A stretch of DNA of 64,000 bases from CAJXVA01 sp963761755. GTDB taxonomy: Bacteria; Myxococcota_A; Polyangia; Nannocystales; Nannocystaceae. The DNA lies in assembly GCA_963761755.1 (NCBI GenBank), contig CAVXIC010000028.1, positions 1 through 64,000 of the forward strand, written 5' to 3'. Below the pieces are notes generated by a model. It did not search any database. It was given only the letters and a program-made list of their open reading frames with translations, and was not told the origin of the DNA. The translations under genes and the position numbers were made by a program. Below are positions 37,060 through 48,102 of this stretch, piece after piece. The first letter of the stretch is position 1. Every line of letters starts with the position of its first letter.

Positions 37060-37995
37060 CTAGTCCAAGAAGGCCCAGCGCCAGGTGAAGTTGGCGCTGC
37101 CCATGCCCATCGATCCGTCCGTGTTGCACGCCTCCTGGCCGCTCTCGTAGTACGACTCGACCATGAACTTGACGTGCCGTCCGTCCTCGAGCGCGATGAC
37201 GAAGGGGACGTAGGTGACGCCGACGCAGCCGGGGTAGAACCACCACGGCGTGAGCGCATAGTTGGCTCCGCCCGCGCCCGATCCGTCGTCGACGATCGAG
37301 CAGGATTCGTCGTAGAAGGCCTCGGAACGCATCATTGCGTCGTCGGGGACGGCGTCGACGGCATCGAACTCCGCGTCGGGCAGGGACGCGACCGTGACGC
37401 AGCCGGGACCGCTGGCGCCGCTGTTGAGCCGGACACCAAAGCGCTTGGCGGCGATGTGCCACGCCCCAGAGGTGAGCGCCTCGATGTCATCCACTTCGAC
37501 CTGCTCGAGGCCATCGTCGGTGAAGCGCAGGTAGGTCCACGGGTTGTTGGGAGCCTCGACGATGCCCCCCGCGGTCGCGTCCACCTGCGAGACCCAGCCC
37601 TCGCCGTCTGCGGTGCTGCTGATGCTCCCGCTGCTGACGGTGCCGGAGACCAGGCCGAGGTCGAGGATCATCTGATCTTCGCACGGGACCCCCTCTTCTT
37701 CGTCGCAGACGTCCGCGCCGGTGGTGTCGTCGGTGTCGTCGGGATCGTCGGTGTCGGAGGGGTCGTCGGTGGGGTCGCCCGTTTCGGTGCCGGGGTCGGT
37801 CGGATCGGGGTCACCGGTCGTGGTGTCGCCGGTGGGATCCGTCGGGGTCTCCGTGGTGGGATCCGTCGGGGACGAGTCGGCGTCGGTGGTGCTGCCCGAC
37901 GCGTCGCCGGTGGAGGCATCGCCGTCGCCGTCGCCTCCGTCGTCACAGGCGGTCAGGGCGAGGAGGAGGAAGAGTGAAAGGCTTGGAGTCTTCAT
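37060..37995 (-). CDS. HmuY-family heme-binding lipoprotein (first copy)
   Basis: 311 aa. I chose the ATG at 37995, which overlaps the stop of the small upstream gene (ATGA). The signal is MKTPSLSLFLLLALTAC. An extreme Asp/Thr/Gly/Pro linker spans residues 18-95. The HmuY domain follows: WTYLRFTDDGLEQVEV, then SGAWHIAAKRFGVRLNSGAS, PWWFYPGCVGVTYVPFV and HVKFMVESYY. It has six or more Cys, unlike the second copy, so the two may differ in partner or stability. The role is heme capture at the surface. Confidence 0.82.
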   Translation of the reverse strand: MKTPSLSLFLLLALTACDDGGDGDGDASTGDASGSTTDADSSPTDPTTETPTDPTGDTTTGDPDPTDPGTETGDPTDDPSDTDDPDDTDDTTGADVCDEEEGVPCEDQMILDLGLVSGTVSSGSISSTADGEGWVSQVDATAGGIVEAPNNPWTYLRFTDDGLEQVEVDDIEALTSGAWHIAAKRFGVRLNSGASGPGCVTVASLPDAEFDAVDAVPDDAMMRSEAFYDESCSIVDDGSGAGGANYALTPWWFYPGCVGVTYVPFVIALEDGRHVKFMVESYYESGQEACNTDGSMGMGSANFTWRWAFLD

Positions 37996-38240
37996 GTTGG
38001 GCCAGGTGTGGTCAGTTCTGCGTCGGGGCTGCAGCTCGCGGCGGTTTCGCCTGCGCAGCGGAAGGACATGCCTCGGCACCGCGCCGACCAACTGGTCTCC
38101 GACCAGCCCACCGAGATGTCCGCGATCTCGATCTCATCGGGAGCGCAGCCGGTGGCGGGGGAGGAGGAGCGGGCCAGGTCCGAGGCGCAGCCGCCCAAGA
38201 GCAGGCCGAGCAGCGCGGCTGAGTGCCGGGGCAGAGGCAT
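37992..38240 (-). CDS. small lipoprotein, first gene of the heme-uptake operon
   Basis: 82 aa. I chose the ATG at 38240, because it starts the signal MPLPRHSAALLGLLLGGC; the in-frame ATG at 38267 lies within the Fur site. The mature part, about 64 residues, has five further Cys and Asp/Glu-rich stretches (GCAPDEIEIADISVGWSET, MSFRCAGETAASC). The stop is coupled to HmuY by ATGA. The Fur box ends 12 bases upstream of the start. No known family is recognised. A small surface partner of HmuY is the simplest guess. Confidence 0.6.
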   Translation of the reverse strand: MPLPRHSAALLGLLLGGCASDLARSSSPATGCAPDEIEIADISVGWSETSWSARCRGMSFRCAGETAASCSPDAELTTPGPT

Positions 38241-38251
38241 GTCGGACTTAA

Positions 38252-38266
38252 TGAAATTGATTTTCA
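38252..38266 (-). promoter_or_regulatory. predicted Fur box of the heme-uptake operon
   Basis: TGAAATTGATTTTCA (read on the minus strand TGAAAATCAATTTCA) matches 11 of 14 positions of the 7-1-7 Fur consensus TGATAATnATTATCA. It sits in an AT-rich island (TTAATGAAATTGATTTTCAA) in a roughly 70% GC region. It lies 12 bases upstream of the first gene of the HmuY/TonB operon. Repression by Fur with iron is the expected behaviour. Confidence 0.75.
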
Positions 38267-38324
38267 ATTAAGTCAACAGAGTGGAATTACCCGCATGTTG
38301 ACGGGATCGATGGGGAACACTCGT

Positions 38325-38339
38325 TGATTTTAACTTTCA
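38325..38339 (+). promoter_or_regulatory. second, weaker Fur-like site before the Kelch gene
   Basis: TGATTTTAACTTTCA matches 10 of 14 positions of the same consensus. It overlaps a possible -35 element (TTGATT at 38324), with TATTGA at 38346 as -10, and is 20 bases upstream of the Kelch lipoprotein start. This would place the divergent gene under the same control. The match is weaker and partly reflects the AT richness of this spot. Confidence 0.4.
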
Positions 38340-38358
38340 TTTGCGTATTGATCCCCGC

Positions 38359-40371
38359 ATGCGTACCCTCAGCTCGCTCGCTCTGCTCGGTCTGCTCACC
38401 GCCTGCTCCGCCACCGTGGCCGACAGGGGGATCGAGGTTCCGACGACGTCACCGCCCACCTCGGCGCAGTCCGATCCCTTCGCCGCCCGACCGCTGGGTA
38501 GCGACGTCGAGGCCAACGTTCCGGTTCTGCCACATGGGCTCACCTCCTTTGGCGCGGTGGAGCACGACGACGTGCTCTACGTGCTCGGTGGCTACTCGGG
38601 GACGCCGCACGCCTACTCGGCCGAGGACCAGCACGGGGAGCTGCTTGCCCTGGATGCCGGCGGTGAGTGGTCGGTCGTGGGGAGCGTGCCGCCGGTGCAG
38701 GGTGCGGCCCTGGTCTCCCACGCCACCGGCCTGATTCGCGTCGGCGGGATGCGGGCGATGAACGCGACGACCGCCAAGGACAGCGAGCTCGTCTCGATCG
38801 ACACGGCGCAGCGCTTCGATCCCGACACCGGGACGTGGTCGGACCTGCCCGCGCTGCCGCAGGGGCGCAGCTCGCATGACGCGGTGGTCGTCGGCGACAC
38901 GCTCTACGTCGTCGGAGGTTGGACGCTCGACCACGACGAGATGGAGGGCGTATGGCCGGCCGAAATGTTCACGCTCGATCTGTCGTCGGCCGAGGCGACG
39001 TGGGAGCGGAAGACGACGCCCTTCGCACGTCGCGCGCTGGCCGTGGCGACCGCGGGCGGCAAACTGTTCGCGCTCGGTGGCATGGATGGTGAGCGAAAAA
39101 TCTCGCAGCGCGTGGAGGTCTACGACCCGTCCTCCGACACCTGGTCGCGGGCGACGGACTTCCCCGGGAAGGGCTTTGGCATGGCGGCGGTCGGCTCCGG
39201 GGACGCGGTGATCGCCAGCGGTGCCGACGGTGTGGTTCACCGCCTGGACGTCACGGCGAACGAATGGAGCGTCTCGAGCACCATGGCGATGCCCCGGTTC
39301 TTCCATCGCCTCGTCGCATCGGCTGACGGCACAGTGTGGGCAATGGGCGGGATTCGACCCGACCATGGCGGCGGGCGCCTGTTGATCGCCGAGCCGGTCG
39401 CGGGCGAGCGGGCGTCGCAACCGATCACCGTCCGCGTACCCTCCCCGATGCCCGGCAAGAACCGCCAGGGGGTCGCCGTGCTCGGCGACGGTGTGTACTT
39501 CTTCGGCGGCAACGACAGCCTAGGGCAGCACGACTTCGCGCCGGAAAACTTCACCAAGGATGGGTTTCGTTTCGACCTCGCCACCTTGCGGTGGGTGGAG
39601 ATCGCGGACTACCCCGTGCCTCGCCAGACGATGTCGGTCGCCACCTACGAGGGAGACATCTACGCCTTCGGAGGCTTCGGCCACGACGAAGAGGTAGCCC
39701 GCAGCCACCCGGAGGTCTTCGTCTACAGCCCCGACGAAGATCTGTGGACGCCGGCCGACGGCTCGCTGCCCACACCGCGGGGCCGCACCCAGTTCGGGCT
39801 CGCCAACGCCGAGGACCGCTGGTGGGTGTTCGGCGGCCTCGACTACGACCCCTCGCGATCCAAGGACGACCAGTTTCGCCACGAGCAGGCGATCCTCTCC
39901 GCGCCCGTCACTTTGGGCGAGGGCTTCGAGCCCAGCGGGGCCTCGCTCAGCGAGCCACGTCGGGCCTTCGCAGGCACGACCTTCGGCGAGCGCTACGTCG
40001 TGGTCGGCGGGATGAAGGAAGGCTTCGAGCTGGTGGACACCTGCGAGGCCTTCGACTTCGAGACCAAGGCGTGGTCGGCCTTCCCCTGTCCATCGACGCA
40101 GCGCCTCTCCGGTCACCTCGTGGCGGTGGGGGAAGACCTGGCGATGGTCGCCGGGTCGTCGAAGAGCAAGGACGGCGCGCTGGCGCCCGATCCCACCATC
40201 GAGGTCTATGACGGCTCGACGCAGGCGTGGCGCACGGCCTCCGTGCAGCTTCCGATCGAGCCCAAGCACCTGCACGCCTTCGGCTGGAACGAGGCCATCC
40301 TGCTGCTCAGCGCCCACAACGACGCTGGGATGCTGGACCTGGTGGTGCTCAAGCCCGACGCGCTGAAGTGA
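38359..40371 (+). CDS. Kelch-repeat lipoprotein
   Basis: 670 aa. I chose the ATG at 38359 because it opens the signal MRTLSSLALLGLLTAC. At least ten Kelch-type blades follow, with the GG doublet, Tyr/Trp and DP..TW pattern (DVLYVLGGYSG, DTLYVVGGWTL, VEVYDPSSDTWSRATDFP, GGKLFALGGMDG, YAFGGFGHDEE, WWVFGGLDYDP). The result is a large surface propeller for binding proteins or sugars. It is divergent from the heme operon across a 118-base spacer with two Fur-like sites, so co-regulation by iron is possible. It could be an accessory binding protein for prey-derived iron proteins. Confidence 0.82.
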   Translation: MRTLSSLALLGLLTACSATVADRGIEVPTTSPPTSAQSDPFAARPLGSDVEANVPVLPHGLTSFGAVEHDDVLYVLGGYSGTPHAYSAEDQHGELLALDAGGEWSVVGSVPPVQGAALVSHATGLIRVGGMRAMNATTAKDSELVSIDTAQRFDPDTGTWSDLPALPQGRSSHDAVVVGDTLYVVGGWTLDHDEMEGVWPAEMFTLDLSSAEATWERKTTPFARRALAVATAGGKLFALGGMDGERKISQRVEVYDPSSDTWSRATDFPGKGFGMAAVGSGDAVIASGADGVVHRLDVTANEWSVSSTMAMPRFFHRLVASADGTVWAMGGIRPDHGGGRLLIAEPVAGERASQPITVRVPSPMPGKNRQGVAVLGDGVYFFGGNDSLGQHDFAPENFTKDGFRFDLATLRWVEIADYPVPRQTMSVATYEGDIYAFGGFGHDEEVARSHPEVFVYSPDEDLWTPADGSLPTPRGRTQFGLANAEDRWWVFGGLDYDPSRSKDDQFRHEQAILSAPVTLGEGFEPSGASLSEPRRAFAGTTFGERYVVVGGMKEGFELVDTCEAFDFETKAWSAFPCPSTQRLSGHLVAVGEDLAMVAGSSKSKDGALAPDPTIEVYDGSTQAWRTASVQLPIEPKHLHAFGWNEAILLLSAHNDAGMLDLVVLKPDALK

Positions 40372-40391
40372 CGTCCGCGCCCGCGGGTCTC

Positions 40392-43190
<2,799 letters not shown>

Positions 43191-43285
43191 GTACGTCGAC
43201 GATCGTAGGCTTCAATGCCGCGCGACTCTAGGGGCGTGCTGGTGGGGGCAAGACCGACAGCGAACGCGCGGTTCGGATCCGCGCC

Positions 43286-44371
43286 TCAACGACGAGGAAG
43301 TCCCACGACCTGCTCGCGCAGAATACGGGCGACCGTGACGTTGTCCTCCCACATGACGAAGTGCGCGGCGTTCGGTCGCACGAAGATCGCCTTGCCGCGC
43401 TCGGCGTCGATCCGAGCGTGGTAGTCCACGACCAGCGAGAGGGGGGTGCTGAGGTCCTCCGCCCCGTGTACGAACGTCACGGGCATCTCGAATCGCGCGT
43501 CGGCCGAAGGCGCACGCCAGGCGGCAACGACCGGCCACAGCCCCTCGATCGTGTGCTGGCTTCCTCGCCCCATCGCCCTGCGGTCGTCGTCGGTGTAGTC
43601 GACGGACGCTTCGAGCATCGCGCCAAACTCCGGCTCCAAAGACCCCAGTGATCCGCCCGCATCAGCGATCGCTCGGGTCACCGGGATGATCTTCCCCAGC
43701 GAATCCCAGGGTGGGGAACCGAGTGTTTGTGGCGGGACGCCGCGAGCGACGAGCGTCTCGAACTGCAGCTGCTGCATCGCGGGGACGTCGACGACGGTGC
43801 CCATCAGGACGAGGTGGTCCACGTGTTCTGGATGTGCCGCCGCGAGCTCGGCGGCCACGATCGATCCCCAGGAGTGGCCCGCCACGACCAACGGAAGATC
43901 CGGCCAGCGCGTGCGAAGGCCGTCGGTGACCACAGCCGCATCACCGACGTAGGTTGCGACCGTGAGGTCGGCCAGCGGGGGCAGCGGGAGCGATGAGCGG
44001 CCAGCCCCGCGTTGGTCCCAGTGCACGACGTGAAAGTGCTCGAGGTACGGCGCGTCGAAGACCGATGAGAGCACCGACGTCGGCATGCCCGGGCCTCCAT
44101 GCACGAACAGCAGCACCCCGACTGGCTTGGGCGACTCGCGGAAGAGTAGCCATTGCTCGGTTGCGTTGACGTCCCATGACTCCCAGGAACCGGCGGGGAG
44201 CTGTGCTCGCGGTCCTGCCTCCGCGGAGGCTACGGGCGCGCTTCGGTCGACGCGACCCGGCGGGGCAGGCTGTGGGGGAGGAGCGCTGCGGCTGCACGCA
44301 CCGAGCACCATGCAAAGAAACACCGCTCCTTGGCGCGCTCGACTCACCGACGTTGTGGGTCCTGTGTCCAT
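43286..44371 (-). CDS. lipoprotein alpha/beta hydrolase (proline-iminopeptidase-like)
   Basis: 361 aa. The signal is RQGAVFLCMVLGAC with the Cys as lipid site. The fold markers of the prolyl-aminopeptidase-type branch are present: LLFVHGGPGMP (oxyanion region), VVHWDQRGAGRS, nucleophile Ser167 in GHSWGS, acid Asp306 in GAEDLST and His337 in NAAHFVM. It therefore has a complete triad. It is presumably a periplasmic or surface peptidase or esterase. It stands alone, separated by 95 bases from the kinase gene. Confidence 0.85.
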   Translation of the reverse strand: MDTGPTTSVSRARQGAVFLCMVLGACSRSAPPPQPAPPGRVDRSAPVASAEAGPRAQLPAGSWESWDVNATEQWLLFRESPKPVGVLLFVHGGPGMPTSVLSSVFDAPYLEHFHVVHWDQRGAGRSSLPLPPLADLTVATYVGDAAVVTDGLRTRWPDLPLVVAGHSWGSIVAAELAAAHPEHVDHLVLMGTVVDVPAMQQLQFETLVARGVPPQTLGSPPWDSLGKIIPVTRAIADAGGSLGSLEPEFGAMLEASVDYTDDDRRAMGRGSQHTIEGLWPVVAAWRAPSADARFEMPVTFVHGAEDLSTPLSLVVDYHARIDAERGKAIFVRPNAAHFVMWEDNVTVARILREQVVGLPRR

Positions 44372-44373
44372 CG

Positions 44374-44532
44374 CTACGGGCAGGCGATCTGCGGGGTGCG
44401 GATGCGGTGCTCGCCGTCGGAGCCACCGGTGCCTGCGCCGAGCACGAGGCCGCCGAAGGTGTCGTCGAGCGCGGCGGGGTAGGTGAGCTCGATCCGCGGT
44501 CGTCGAGGTCTCCGCCGGATGGGGAAAGTCAT
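44374..44532 (-). pseudogene. short coding remnant or small ORF, unidentified
   Basis: 53 codons with strongly GC-rich third positions read MTFPIRRRPR, then IELTYPAALDDTFGGLVLGA and EHRIRTPQIACP before the stop, which lies 3 bases from the start of the hydrolase gene. The end looks like the C-terminus of a secreted protein, but no signal or domain precedes it. Either a truncated gene or a tiny ORF; I favour a remnant. Confidence 0.3.
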
Positions 44533-44618
44533 GGTGGGGTTGCGGAGCAGGAACTTCAAGAAGAACCTCATGCCCGAGGCGCTTGTGGGGGCCGATCCCC
44601 CGGTGCTAGCGTCTCGTC

Positions 44619-44864
44619 GTGCGCGCACCCGCCCTCACCAGCATCTTCGGGCTCCTCGTTTGGGGTGCCGCTTGCCAAGGGGTGGGGCCCAAGGGGCACG
44701 CCACCATCGTGCGCTGCGTGGGCGGAAGGATTCGAACGATGGAGATTCCCCTCTCCGCGGTCGACGAGGAGCCCGAGTTCAAGGCCTGCGGTGACGACGG
44801 CAGCTGCGTGGTCGGCGAGCAAGCCTGCCCGCCTGAAACACCTGCCCAGCCGGCTGCCCAGTAG
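44619..44864 (+). CDS. small lipoprotein, unknown
   Basis: 81 aa from the GTG at 44619. The signal is RAPALTSIFGLLVWGAAC with the Cys as lipid site. The mature part of about 60 residues contains four Cys (IVRCVGGRI, FKACGDDGSCVVGEQACPP) and ends Pro/Ala-rich. No family is recognised. It is convergent with the secreted protein gene ending at 44898. Confidence 0.6.
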   Translation: MRAPALTSIFGLLVWGAACQGVGPKGHATIVRCVGGRIRTMEIPLSAVDEEPEFKACGDDGSCVVGEQACPPETPAQPAAQ

Positions 44865-44868
44865 CGGT

Positions 44869-44889
44869 GGGCGGAGTGCGTCCCCGCCC
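44869..44889. terminator. possible bidirectional hairpin between convergent genes
   Basis: GGGCGG and CCGCCC, separated by nine bases, lie between the stop of the small lipoprotein gene and the stop of the opposing gene. The stem is only 6 bp and no T-run follows, so this is a weak candidate placed mainly by context. Confidence 0.25.
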
Positions 44890-44897
44890 TCCGTCAG

Positions 44898-45944
44898 TCA
44901 CTTGGCGGTGATCTTGTGTATGCCGTCCTTGGCCTTGCCGGTCGACAGGACGATGTTCGACCCGACGATGATGTTGCCGTTCGAGTTGTTGTGAATGCCC
45001 TCGAACTCGAATGTCGATGCATCTGCTGGCGATACGTCCAGGTTGATCCATCTCTTGGGCTGGTAGTACGTGCCGTCGACGATGTTGCCCAGCTCAACCT
45101 CGATGATCCTGTTGATCATCCTGCGCTCTTCGACCAGCACGGTCTTCTTCGCGTCGGGATCGTAGACTTTGCCACCCCAGACCGGAATCATGAGGTCCCC
45201 GTCGTCGTAGTGGATGTCCTGTCCGACGTAGAAATCGTAGGTCGTCGGGATGAAGAACTTCTTGTCGAGCTCGAAGTAGTCGGTGTTGCCGGATGTGTTG
45301 ATGCGCGCCGTGTAGTAGGCCCTCCAGCTCGTGCTCGTATCGTCGTCGTTGATCTTCTCCGGTGTTCCTACGATGAAGTTGCCTGATCCGGTGTGCGTGA
45401 TCGAGGCGATCGGCTTGCATTGACTCCCAAGTTTCGCCTTGAAGGCTCGAGTGATGCCGCCTTTGGCGTTCACCTGAACGACCTGATTCCTGCACGGATC
45501 CGATCTCCTCAGCATCGCAACGTAGAACGACCCCACCTCGTATGGATCGGTGCCGGGGCTGCGGTAGTACGCCATGCCGTTCACATGCCCCAGGTCGATG
45601 GGCTTCTCGCCGTGGGCCCACTTGACGGTGTAGGTGTACGTCCTCCTGCTCGCAGACTGGAAGTCCTTGATCTTGTAGAAGGTGGTCCATCCGCTCGGAT
45701 CCGGGTCGCGAGTGTCCGTCTTGGTGACGTACGCGTCATCGCCCACGACGACGAGCGTGCCCAAGTTCGAGCTGACATGCCGCTCGGTTTGGTTGTTCGA
45801 CGTGGTGCGCGTAACGACGACGTCGGGCACGCTGGTGATCTTGTGCCGCTGTGCGACCGTGACGGCTGGAGCGGCAGATGCATGATCTGCCCCGAGGCCA
45901 ATCGTGAGTGCCGAGGCCATGAACATTGTGAGTCGTTTCTTCAT
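44898..45944 (-). CDS. secreted protein of unknown family, lower GC
   Basis: 348 aa. I chose the ATG at 45944 because AAGGAG stands six bases before it; the frame is open 27 bases further. A clear signal peptide (KKRLTMFMASALTIGLG, cleavage after ASA) is present. The mature protein is rich in Thr, Asn, Tyr and Ile, with repeating units (DAYVTKTDTRDPDP, GSGNFIVGTPEKINDDD, NSNGNIIVGSNIVLSTGK) suggestive of a beta-propeller or beta-sandwich. Third-position GC is visibly lower than in the neighbours and the ribosome site is unusually canonical. Both hint at a recent acquisition. Confidence 0.7.
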   Translation of the reverse strand: MKKRLTMFMASALTIGLGADHASAAPAVTVAQRHKITSVPDVVVTRTTSNNQTERHVSSNLGTLVVVGDDAYVTKTDTRDPDPSGWTTFYKIKDFQSASRRTYTYTVKWAHGEKPIDLGHVNGMAYYRSPGTDPYEVGSFYVAMLRRSDPCRNQVVQVNAKGGITRAFKAKLGSQCKPIASITHTGSGNFIVGTPEKINDDDTSTSWRAYYTARINTSGNTDYFELDKKFFIPTTYDFYVGQDIHYDDGDLMIPVWGGKVYDPDAKKTVLVEERRMINRIIEVELGNIVDGTYYQPKRWINLDVSPADASTFEFEGIHNNSNGNIIVGSNIVLSTGKAKDGIHKITAK

Positions 45945-46459
45945 CGTCATCTCCTTGTCTCGATGTCTCATTCCGTGATGCCGGCGAGGGGACCCGAGCT
46001 GCCCTCATGGAAACTCGACGGCGAGCCAAGCGGAGGCCCGCAGCGCCACGCGCGCGCTCGATGGCCGGCCCGTTGCAGCGTTTCCACGGGTCTGGAGACG
46101 CCAGCGGGAAAGGCGTATTCGGACAGCTTCGGGGCCCTGTGACCCGAATCGCGTCGATGTCGATTATAGCGCGACGACTCGCTGGCTCGTCTCGTCTACC
46201 CCGGGCAGTCCGTCTCTGCCCCCGCGGTCGCGTCGCGGCGCAAGAGCGCGGTGTAGACTGAGGACGTGCTGCATCCGCTCGAACGACTGCTCGGGACGGA
46301 CCGCCGAGCAGTTGTTGGCCACACTGCAAGGCGACGTTCAACTCGCGTACGTTCAACACGTCGCGCCGCACGCAGAGATCCGACGCGGATCGTCCTGACC
46401 GCGGAATCCCTGTCGAGCCTGCGGGCTCCGCTCACGGCCCCGACCAGTCGTTGAAATCG
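45945..46459. other. 515-base intergenic space with a small coding-like stretch
   Basis: No gene can be supported. Around 46300-46400 a plus frame reads EQLLATLQGDVQLAYVQHVA before a stop, with GC-rich third positions; this may be a piece of a lost gene. The 46160-46180 stretch (TCGATTATAGCGCG) is locally AT-richer. Confidence 0.3.
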
Positions 46460-46789
46460 ATGCGCAAAGAGTCCTACCCCGAAACCCCCGACGGCCGGTA
46501 CTTCGTCGCCAACAATCGCCTCTGGCGCAAGACCGATCCTCGCCTGAGCGAAGCGGAGCGCCAAGCTGCGGTGAACGAACTCATGGATGCCCGGCGCGCT
46601 GTGAAGGTCGCCTCCACTGAGGCCGAGACGCGCGCGGCCCGAGACGCCGTCGATGGTGCGAAGCGGCGGCTCGGCGAGCGCGGTCCCGTCTGGTGGGAGG
46701 ACGGCGCTCCGGACGAAACCCGCAAGGCGCCCTGGAACTCGTCCTACGCCGACTGGTGGGCGAACACGCAGGGCGGCGACGAGCCGTGA
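46460..46789 (+). CDS. conserved small soluble protein, unknown function
   Basis: 109 aa. I use the ATG at 46460 (MRKESYPETPDGRYFVANN). The pattern PDGRYFVaNNRLWRKTDP, then ERQAAVNELMDARRAV, a helix, GERGPVWWEDGAPDE and YADWWA is one I recall as a widespread uncharacterised bacterial protein of this length. No motif gives an activity. It has no signal and is likely cytoplasmic. Upstream there is no obvious ribosome site. Confidence 0.7.
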   Translation: MRKESYPETPDGRYFVANNRLWRKTDPRLSEAERQAAVNELMDARRAVKVASTEAETRAARDAVDGAKRRLGERGPVWWEDGAPDETRKAPWNSSYADWWANTQGGDEP

Positions 46790-46936
46790 CGGTATGATGG
46801 GGGACGTTCGGGGCGCACCTGCGGCCGTGACTGCTCGACGTTGCTGCGCCACAGCGGCCGGCGATCGTCGAGTCAGCCTTGCTCGAGCATCTCGGCGATG
46901 TGCGTCCCGACCCCGCCGTCGTGGGTGCCGCGGCCG

Positions 46937-47398
46937 CGCTATACCGAGCCCACGAACGGCGAGATCGTTCACGCAGCGATCGAGCTGCCCAACGGGGCGG
47001 TCGTCGCCCTGGCCGAAGAAGAGCCCCGCTACGGCAACGTGGCCGCTTCTTCGCTGGAGGCGTCGCCGGTTTTGCTCGCGTGCATGGTGGAGGATCCCGA
47101 CGCGACCGCTGCCGCGATGGCCGAGCACGGGGGCGAGATCCTCATCCCGATCGATGATCGCTTCTACGGCCACCGCGAAAACCCAGTGCGCGACGCGTTC
47201 GGCCACCAGTGGATCATCGGCAAGGGCACCGAGACGCTGTCGTCCGAGGAGATCGAACGACGGATGAGAGGCCGACCCGGTCGACCGGGTTGCAGCGGGG
47301 AGTGGGGACTTGATCAGCAGTCGCTCGGACTCGAGGGTGCTCACGATACCGAGGGCTGCCCCGGTGGAGTCGCTGCTGCGGCTCTCCATCCCCGCTGA
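46937..47398 (+). pseudogene. VOC/PhnB-like protein lacking its N-terminal third
   Basis: The frame reads RYTEPTNGEIVHAAIELPNG, then VEDPDATAAAMAEHGGEILI and PIDDRFYGHRENPVRDAFGH ending QWII. This is the middle and C-terminal part of a PhnB-type vicinal-oxygen-chelate protein. The first beta-alpha-beta unit (LTPYLIV..AA.AL.FY) is missing. The sequence just upstream (46879-46936) belongs to another frame and another protein (LLEHLGDVRPDPAVV). The family should end near 47272 (EEIERRM); the extra 40 codons to 47398 are an accidental extension. The matching missing piece occurs at 51950. Confidence 0.6.
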
Positions 47399-47539
47399 AC
47401 CCGCGCGCCCCCGAGGACCGTTGGTCATGTCGTTCCTATCAGGGTCCTAGCCGCCCGATCTTCTCTTCCGGCCGCTCGGACGCTTTCGTGGATCACGTAA
47501 ACCTCCCCTGCGCCAGACTAGGGCCAAGCCCGCCGCTGA

Positions 47540-48079
47540 GCACTTACCGCCCCTAAAACGGTTGACAAGAACACGCTCCGTTGGGAGGAAAAGGGGAGGA
47601 AAAAAGGATCAAGGAAGATCCTGGTACTGCTGTTTTCTACGTTTTCGACAGCTACGACAGCAGGATGCTCGGACCCAGGGAGTCCCAAAAGGTTCAACCC
47701 CGGGGAAGTCGCCGAAACCGAGACTGACGGCCTGTCCACCGCAAGCGCGGGCGCAACCGAGGGCGACACGGACGGTGGGGGAGGCGGCGACTCTGGCGGA
47801 AGCGGTGAACCTGTGCCAGTCGTTGGGGGCTGCCTCTTCTCCGACGACGACGCAGAAGCGCTCAATGTGTACGGCTACCGATACCAGTGTCGAGGCGTGT
47901 TCCGCTACACGATCGAAGCCGGCTCGATGTCCGAAGAAGTGGCGATCAGCTACGGCAATTCCGCCGGGAGAAAGCTCCCCAAGGCTCGCCCCAACGACCC
48001 GTGTCCGTGTGGATCAGGCAAGCGCTACAAGAAGTTCCACGGCAAGAAGGCGAAAGCCGAAGCCACGGCCAGCGCCTGA
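47540..48079 (+). CDS. chimeric ORF: lipoprotein-like domain joined to SEC-C motif, no clear start
   Basis: One open frame from 47540 reads KILVLLFSTFSTATTAGC (a lipoprotein signal), an acidic Gly-rich linker, and a short domain (VVGGCLFSDDDAEALNVYGY). It then continues in frame into GRKLPKARPNDPCPCGSGKR, a SEC-C zinc motif (CxCx8CH-like; here the Cys-Pro-Cys-Gly pattern with a late His), and ends at 48079. No ATG, GTG or TTG opens it before the signal. A secreted anchor and a cytosolic SEC-C motif do not belong together, so this looks like fusion by deletion. MSEEVAISYG at 47928 could start a stand-alone SEC-C protein. Confidence 0.4.
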   Translation, partial: ALTAPKTVDKNTLRWEEKGRKKGSRKILVLLFSTFSTATTAGCSDPGSPKRFNPGEVAETETDGLSTASAGATEGDTDGGGGGDSGGSGEPVPVVGGCLFSDDDAEALNVYGYRYQCRGVFRYTIEAGSMSEEVAISYGNSAGRKLPKARPNDPCPCGSGKRYKKFHGKKAKAEATASA

Positions 48080-48102
48080 GTCCCTGAGTCAGCAGCGCCG
48101 GT

